From positions 558,001-622,000 of the forward strand of contig NZ_CP022535.1 in the NCBI RefSeq assembly GCF_002237575.1: 64,000 nt of DNA. Reading direction: 5' to 3'. The number at the start of each line of letters is the position of its first letter. Position 1 is the first letter of the stretch. Shown here in pieces: positions 58,847 to 64,000 of the stretch. The position numbers were made by a program, and so were the translations under genes. The stretch is from Spiroplasma corruscae (lineage in GTDB: Bacteria > Bacillota_I > Bacilli_A > Mycoplasmatales > Mycoplasmataceae). The notes below the pieces were generated by a model. It made no database searches and had not been told where the DNA came from. It worked only from the letters and a program-made list of their open reading frames with translations.

Positions 58847-60460
58847 CTATTTTTTTTCTTTATTTTTATTAATTTTATTAATTTTAATATTTTTCGTATC
58901 TATTTTATGATTATTTTTAATTTGTTTACTATCCATTTTTAGTATTTTATTAGCATATTTATACTCTTTATTTAATGCTCTATTTCATTGTTTGTCATTT
59001 ACGGCATTTTCTTTTTTATCTTTATAAACTTCTCTTAAATTAGTATAATTATTTCTTTTTTTATCAAATTTTTTAATATTAGAATTTAAATTAGGTATTA
59101 CATTATCTTTAAGGGTATTACTATAATTGCTATTAGAATTATCTCTTTTATTTCTATAATGACCAACTGTATTACCAGCAATTGCTCCTCCAACCGCAGA
59201 AGCAACACCTCCAATTGCTGATCCTAAATTACTTCACCCTTGTCTACTAAACATACTTTTAATAGTATGACCTCCAGTTGTAGCTGCTCTCGCAGCTTTA
59301 CCAAGAAATCCAGGTATTCCGCTTGCTCTTTGACCTTGCATCATATCTTGACCTTTTTTAAGATTATCTAAGCCACTTTTTGCAGCATTTGCAATACTTT
59401 CACCTTTTTTTCCTTTTACTAAACCAAGTATAGCAGCACCTCCTGCTGCTCAACCTAAAGCTTTAGCACCAGCTCCTAATATACTTTTACCGTGCATTGC
59501 ACTTAATATACTGTTTCTACCTTCTTCATGACTAATACCTTCTCCACCTGTAAATGATGCCACTAATTGTGGTGCTACAAGTGAGAAAGTACATGTACCA
59601 AGTATTACTACAACATATACAAAACTTTTTTCAACAAAAGTAAAATCTTTAAATGAACTACCTTGGCTTATTTTTGTTATAAATAATGTTAAAAAATTTA
59701 TCATAACCATTTAACTTAAGATATTACCAATACTAATTAAACTCTTAGCTAATGCCATATCTTTTCATTGTTTTTCTAGCGCCATTATCATTAACCATTC
59801 AAGCGGCAACTAATGGCCCTAATATAAATAATAAAAACAACTCAATTGATTTTTGTACAACAGCCATGCATAGCATAATTAATGAATATAATAAAAGCCA
59901 TACTGTTAATATTTCAAATATTATATTATAATATAATATAATATCTGGTACACTATAATCATCTGGTACAAATATACTACTTCCATCTCAATTTTTATCT
60001 CCAAGTTTATATAATATATCAGCTAAGTTTCTATTATTTTTACCAAAACTTAGTTGAATTAAAGTATTCAAAAATCCAATTAAAAATAAAATACCATAAA
60101 ACCCAATTGGTATGAAAAATACAAATACAATTGCTAAACCTGTTGATTTTACAGATTTTACAATTCTTTCTTTTAGATGTAAATCTTCATTAAATGTATA
60201 TGTAAAATACTGAATCGTAAATATTAATACCACTAAAAATCCCCCAAGTATACAAAATGCTCAAAAACTTTTAGGAATATTATTTATATCAAAATCTCAT
60301 TTCCAATTAAATATAATGTCATATACAATTTAAGTTGTACAATATTCAAATACCTTATGTATTATGAACTAAAGCAAGCGGTTCTTGAATAAAGATAAAT
60401 AAAATAATCTTTAATACAACAGATAATATTGATCACCTACTTAATTAAAGATTATTTAAA
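58847..60460 (-). pseudogene. Frameshifted TrbL/VirB6-like membrane protein (Mbov_0396-type)
   Basis: Pieces in different frames make one polytopic protein. The start contains WSILSVVLKIILFIFIQEPL; the next part GFYGILFLIGFLNTLIQLSF and ELFLLFILGPLVAAWMVNDN ends in a frameshift near 59770. Then KQWKDMALAKSLISIGNILS meets a TAA at 59714, followed by an open 287-codon frame from MVMINF with a Gly/Ala-rich helical region and basic tail. It agrees with channel-type conjugation proteins of mollicute ICEs. At least three disruptions. Confidence 0.6.
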
Positions 60461-60467
60461 GTTCTTA

Positions 60468-60790
60468 CTATTGATTTAAAAATGAGCCTGAAAAAACTGC
60501 GACAACAATTCCAATAATTAGAATAAGAGTAGCAATAATTAAAACTCATATAATTTTTTTAATAGCAATAATCTACCTTCAATATCACCATCATCTATTG
60601 CTTTATTCATTTTTAATCATGTATTTATTAAAATAAATAACAAATATATTATTACCACTCCACAAATTATTGCAATAGTTGCTAGACCATAACCCATAAT
60701 ATAATCTACTATAGGTTTTAGATCCTTTGGTTCTGTATTATTAGTATTATAAAATTTGTTAATTATTAAACTATTTATAAATCATTCCAT
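60468..60790 (-). pseudogene. Frameshifted pilin-like two-helix membrane protein (Mbov_0395-type)
   Basis: Begins MEWFINSLIINKFYN after a TAGGAGG site; helix 1 GYGLATIAIICGVVIIYLLF, a charged loop NKAIDDGDIEGR, then a frameshift near 60563, after which IKKIIWVLIIATLILIIGIV forms helix 2. The short two-helix shape with a charged loop fits pilin-like conjugation proteins of mollicute ICEs. Confidence 0.55.
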
Positions 60791-60792
60791 TT

Positions 60793-60940
60793 ATTTACCT
60801 CCTATTTTCCCTGGGGAAAGTTTATTGAGCAAATAAAAAACTAGCAATAGCTAGTTCTTGTATTTTAGAAAGGGAATAAAAAAAATAGAGTACTAGTATC
60901 GCTAGCGCTCTATTTGCTTATTAATATAGTAACATAAATT
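60793..60940 (-). repeat. Nested-palindrome intergenic repeat R3
   Basis: As R1, including the CCC-AGGG hairpin beside the TAGGAGG site of the pilin-like gene. A 10-base difference occurs between the two hairpins. Confidence 0.8.
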
Positions 60941-60956
60941 ATTAAAATATTTTATT

Positions 60957-61984
60957 TTATTTTTTTATTTTTTCTATTTCTCTTATATCAGATTATAAAA
61001 GTGATAATGGAAACGATTGGCACTATTAAGGAAATAATCCAATATAAGTTATTTTTGTTAAAAACTTTAGAGTTATTTTTATTTGGATTAGGTTTATTTG
61101 AATTATTAGGATTGTTTGGACTTACTGGAGATGGTGATGCAGGATTATTATGGTTAGGGTCATCTATTGAAGAAGCGTTGTGAATAATATATCTTGTTGA
61201 TCCTGTTGATTTATATGAGTCATTATTTGCAACTATATAAACTTGTAAATCTACTGAAGTTTCTGAATCAATAAAATCATTAATTATTTGCTATAGATTA
61301 TCAATATTATCAATATCAGTATTCTTACTTGAATTAAGTGATATTTTATAGTCAACATTATGTATATAAGCTCAATCTTTGTCATCTTTAACCTTATCAG
61401 GTTTATAAGTTATGAGTAATTCATTTATATAATTTTTAATATAATTTTGTACAAATTTTTCTTTTACTTCTTTTGTAGCATCTTTAAAGTTATAACTTAT
61501 AGTTTCTTGACTAATCTTATTTAAGTTAATACATTTGCTCTCATCAAATAGAAAGTCATTTATTACATTAAAGTGAAAAAGGTTTGAATTTTCACTTTCT
61601 TCCCCCTTACTTCGTTTAATTTGGATTTTATCAAATATTGATGATATTAATAAATCTAGTTTTAATTCTTTTCGAGTATTATTCTCATTAATATTTGCAA
61701 AATTATCTAAATTAATTTTTTCTAATTTTTCATTAAAATTATCCTGAGTAACAATATAATAATCCTTATTATATTCTAAAATTTCTTACTTCCTTTATTA
61801 TATTAGGAAAAGTTGGATTATAACTATCAGTTGATTTATTATAATTACTAAATCGCTTATTTTTTATTTTATTATTAATTAACAAAATATTATAATTAGT
61901 TTGATCATTATAATATTTTATATTTAATGTAAATATACCATTTAATCTTGATATTGCAATTAAACTTAATACTAGTCTCTTCAA
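60957..61984 (-). pseudogene. Decayed C-terminally anchored surface protein
   Basis: Starts at TTG after GGGGG with a signal-like LVLSLIAISRLNGIFTLN. A frameshift near 61780 and a TAG near 61290 break it. The later part is soluble, then a Pro/Asn/Ser-rich linker (ASPSPVSPNNPNNSNKPN) and a C-terminal helix LYWIISLIVPIVSIITFII with basic end. Layout of a surface-exposed protein anchored at its C-terminus; ICEs of mycoplasmas carry a comparable Mbov_0399-type protein. Confidence 0.55.
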
Positions 61985-62125
61985 TTATTTACCCCCTATT
62001 TTCCTTTCAAAAATTATTTGAGCAAATAAAAAGCTGACAATAGCTAGTTCATGAATTAATTAAATAAAAAAACAGAGTACTAGTATCGCTAGCGCTCTAT
62101 TTGCTTATTAATATAGTAACATAAA
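61985..62125 (-). repeat. Nested-palindrome intergenic repeat R4
   Basis: As R1, but the first inner stem is altered (GCTGACAATAGCTAG) and the CCC-AGGG hairpin is replaced by AT sequence. Confidence 0.8.
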
Positions 62126-62126
62126 T

Positions 62127-62318
62127 TTACATTTCAAAACTATTATCGACTAACTTATTAATTTTTTCTTTTAACATATCAATTTCTTTATCTCTTTCAA
62201 GATTCTTTTGTTCTCATTCTTTATCTCTTTCAAGTGTTTTTCGCTCTCACTCTTTATCTCTTTTCAATAATGCATTTTCAACTGCTATTTTAACTTCTTT
62301 TGCACATTTACTATTCAT
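62127..62318 (-). CDS. Small coiled-coil protein, copy 2 (expanded)
   Basis: 63 residues. Same as copy 1 but with an added 11-residue unit, giving KEWERKTLERDKEWEQKNLE. Intact frame. The size change comes from an in-frame 33-base tandem duplication. Confidence 0.6.
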
Positions 62319-62537
62319 TAAAAAATACTCCTTACATTTAGAATAAACCGATTCTTTTTTTCTTCCATTTATACTATTATTATAAAAGATTTTATCTTCA
62401 ATAGTCATATTCTTTACATTTAATGCAATATGTACTTCTTCAACACTACTGGATTTTTCAGAAATTTAAAAGTATTGTTTCCCACCCTTTTCATCATTAA
62501 TTAATTCAAAAATGATTTTTATATTATTTTTATTCAT
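62318..62537 (-). pseudogene. Decayed copy of the 72-residue element protein
   Basis: Begins MNKNNIKIIFELINDEKGGK like the intact copy at 57702-57920, then a CAA codon has become TAA after KQYF, and a T-run near 62357 has an extra base. Confidence 0.8.
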
Positions 62538-62703
62538 CAGACATTCCCCCTAATTCCTTTAACCCTTTTTCCAAAAGTTGAAATATCTTGTTTGCTTCTA
62601 TTTGAGATAATTTATTGTTTTTTACTAAATTAATTATGTTTTTAAAACCCTCTTCATTAGATATTTTAATTAATTCATCATTAATTTTTATATAAATATT
62701 CAT
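62530..62703 (-). CDS. Copy of the 64-residue element protein, original start lost
   Basis: 57 residues from the second ATG (MNIYIKINDELIK). The original ATG after GGAGGTAAATAA has become ATA, so the remaining ATG has no well-placed ribosome site and expression is doubtful. Confidence 0.45.
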   Translation of the reverse strand: MNIYIKINDELIKISNEEGFKNIINLVKNNKLSQIEANKIFQLLEKGLKELGGMSDE

Positions 62704-62729
62704 ACCATATACTTCTTTTTCTATTTATT

Positions 62730-62872
62730 TACCTCCTATTTTCATTTCAGAAATTATCAGAGCAAATAAAATACTAGCAATAGCTAGTTCATTATTAAAT
62801 TAAATAAAATAAAAAAAATAGAGTGCTAGTATTGCTAGCGCTCTATTTGCTTATTAATATAATAACATAAAT
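62730..62872 (-). repeat. Nested-palindrome intergenic repeat R5
   Basis: As R1 with minor changes; the second stem is GAGTGCTAG / CTAGCGCTC with an ATTG loop. Confidence 0.8.
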
Positions 62873-63016
62873 TTACATTTCAAAACTACTATCCACTAAC
62901 TTATTAATTTTTTCTTTTAAAATATCAATTTCTTTATCTCTTTCAAGATTTTTTTGTTCTCATTCTTTATCTCTTTTCAATAACGCTTTTTCAATTTCTG
63001 CAGAACATTTACTCAT
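62873..63016 (-). CDS. Small coiled-coil protein, copy 3 (shortened)
   Basis: 47 residues, SKCSAEIEKALLKRDKE then WEQKNLERDKEIDILKEKIN. Shorter N-terminus than copy 1. A TTAAGGAG ribosome site precedes the ATG. Confidence 0.55.
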
Positions 63017-63056
63017 ATTAATCAAAAACTCCTTAAAACATTTTTTAATACTTTTA

Positions 63057-63176
63057 TTATAATCTTTTTTTTAAAAATATTCATTTATTTACATCTATAA
63101 AATCATATATCTCTGATGGACTGGAACTATCTTTAGCAATAGCAAGTTTAATAAGTCCTTCATCAACTTTTTTCAA
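63057..63176 (-). pseudogene. Fragment of an element gene
   Basis: A 39-codon frame KKVDEGLIKLAIAKDSSSPS followed by EIYDFIDVNKWIF, reading from a TTG with no good ribosome site. Probably the tail of a lost gene next to repeat R6. Confidence 0.35.
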
Positions 63177-63198
63177 TTCCTATTATTATATCTATTTT

Positions 63199-63281
63199 AT
63201 CCTCCTATTTTCCCTTGTGAAAGTTTTTTGAGCAAATAAAAAGCTAATAATAGCTAGTTCATGAATTAATTAAATAAAAAA
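63199..63281 (-). repeat. Nested-palindrome intergenic repeat R6 (truncated)
   Basis: Only the left half of the repeat remains (ribosome-site end, AGCAAATA and a degraded CTAG stem); the outer terminator stem is missing and is replaced by another hairpin, AAAATAGGT / ACCTATTTT. It marks the right edge of the element. Confidence 0.7.
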
Positions 63282-63452
63282 ATAGGTATAAAACCTATTT
63301 TTGCTTTTGCATAAAGCAACATAATTCTTGCTAGTATATTCGTCAACACACATAGAATTATGTAGACCGATGTTTCAACCAGTCCCTATTGTGAAAACCA
63401 AGTATTTAACTTGCACTTTTATATTATCAAATAGAATTATCATAATCAACAT
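63270..63452 (-). pseudogene. 60-codon ORF, possible IS3 transposase (OrfB) fragment
   Basis: An open frame with one UGA-Trp. Its middle reads GLHNSMCVDEYTSKNYVALC, similar in my reading to the HSDxGxxYTSxxYxxLC segment of IS3-type DDE transposases. Codon use is less AT-extreme than the surroundings, which suggests former coding. No ribosome site. An alternative view, a small RNA from the promoter below to the AAAATAGGT hairpin, cannot be excluded. Confidence 0.35.
63421..63449 (-). promoter_or_regulatory. Sigma-70-type promoter downstream of scrB
   Basis: TTGATT, 17-base spacer, TAATAT on the minus strand, about 35 bases beyond the scrB stop. It would start an RNA near 63416 ending at the AAAATAGGT / ACCTATTTT hairpin (about 63280-63305). 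Such matches also occur by chance in AT-rich DNA. Confidence 0.4.
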
Positions 63453-63483
63453 ATTATATAAAAAATATTAAATTTAAAAGAAA

Positions 63484-64000
63484 TTACTTAATATTTATAG
63501 ATTTAATATCTGATAACTCTAAATCAATTTCATTATTAAATTCTATTCTATTAAAGTCTTTTACAAAAAACCTTGATGTGAATACCGTTTTATAATCATC
63601 TGCGAATAATTCAATTGAAGATGAATCTATAAATACTTCTACTGTTTGAGATCTATTTTTTATTTTTCTTAATGCATATCTAGGGGTTTCAAACTCTCAC
63701 TCGACTTCACCAGATTGCTTAGATCTATCAAGTATTATTTCATCATTTGTAAATTTTACCAAAATATACTCATTTTTATCATTTAGTATCTTGAACTCTA
63801 AGTTACCGTCTAAAGTAAATTTGAGATGTTTTGATTTATGAATTTTAACATAGTTTGTATGTTGTATTTTTTTGTTATGTAATAGGTTGTTAGTAAATTC
63901 ACTAAATGGTTTTTGTAATAAATCATCACCTTCTAAATTAAGTTCTCTTGGAATTGTTAACATTGAATGCCATGAGTACTCATCTGTTGGATATTGAACA
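63484..64000 (-). CDS. scrB: Sucrose-6-phosphate hydrolase (GH32), C-terminal part
   Basis: 172 codons; the N-terminal catalytic start lies outside the window. Visible: VQYPTDEYSWHSMLTIPREL, the end of the GH32 propeller, then the beta-sandwich domain with VEVFIDSSSIELFADD near the end. Hydrolyses sucrose-6-phosphate from PTS uptake to glucose-6-phosphate and fructose. Plants and insects supply such sugars to spiroplasmas. Confidence 0.85.

Larger units (their letters stand above)
61835..62724. repeat. Duplicated segment, copy B
   Basis: Partner of 57235-58107. Decay is greater here: a CAA to TAA change and a one-base T-run shift in the second small gene, loss of the ATG in the third, and a 33-base expansion in the first. 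Confidence 0.8.

Noticed and set aside
61001-61183. Plus-strand 60-residue hydrophobic frame
   Set aside because: Antisense to the Pro/Asn-rich linker and anchor of the decayed surface protein; its Leu/Gly-rich sequence is the shadow of that linker.
57407-63281. The six similar palindromic blocks as a CRISPR array
   Set aside because: Blocks are about 140 bases, lie hundreds of bases apart with genes between them, and no cas genes are present.
63280-63416. A tRNA, tmRNA, SRP RNA or RNase P RNA
   Set aside because: None of the conserved elements of those RNAs could be found in this stretch on either strand.

Overview
The window comes from a wall-less bacterium of class Mollicutes that reads UGA as tryptophan. 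Nearly every gene contains in-frame TGA codons at conserved Trp positions, base composition is extremely AT-rich, and many lipoproteins start with the MKKLLSILG-type signal plus lipobox. An MreB gene (24.7-25.8 kb) in such a genome points to Spiroplasma; I cannot name a species. Almost all genes lie on the minus strand, so the window probably sits on one replichore. Because UGA is sense, gene boundaries below were rebuilt by reading through TGA to the next TAA or TAG.

0-28 kb is a conserved housekeeping block in tightly packed, often overlapping operons: DNA repair and recombination (dinB, xseA/xseB, nfo, ruvA/ruvB), rRNA and ribosome functions (tlyA, nusB, yqeH, engB), metabolism (dxs, tkt, ribF, plsY), the cytoskeletal gene mreB, and several lipoproteins and unknown proteins. 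The ynzC-tkt-yneF and yqeG-yqeH orders match those known in Bacillus, supporting the calls.

28-57 kb is a cell-surface and transport region. It holds a heterodimeric ABC exporter pair, a MupG-like/RpiR sugar module, two MOLPALP-like or similar large lipoproteins, an amino-acid permease, a duplicated ABC-2 permease cluster with one ATPase and a decayed remnant, a small phosphatase, an alpha/beta hydrolase, an S1-domain protein, polytopic membrane proteins and a second ABC exporter pair.

57.2-63.4 kb is a decaying mobile element, best explained as a remnant of a mollicute integrative conjugative element. It carries frameshifted genes resembling a TrbL-like channel protein, a pilin-like two-helix protein and a C-terminally anchored surface protein. 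It also has small coiled-coil proteins in up to three copies, a segment of about 870 bp present twice, and six copies of a nested-palindrome intergenic repeat that looks like a double terminator followed by a ribosome binding site. Between it and a partial sucrose-6-phosphate hydrolase gene (scrB, right edge) lies a short ORF that may be an IS3 transposase fragment, or instead a promoter-RNA-terminator unit.

Main points for follow-up: the decayed element and its repeat family, the duplicated ABC permease cluster with an eight-G tract and IS-like remnant beside it, a RibF that lacks the adenylyltransferase signature, a peptidoglycan-sugar module in a wall-less cell, and a divergent DEDDh-like exonuclease.
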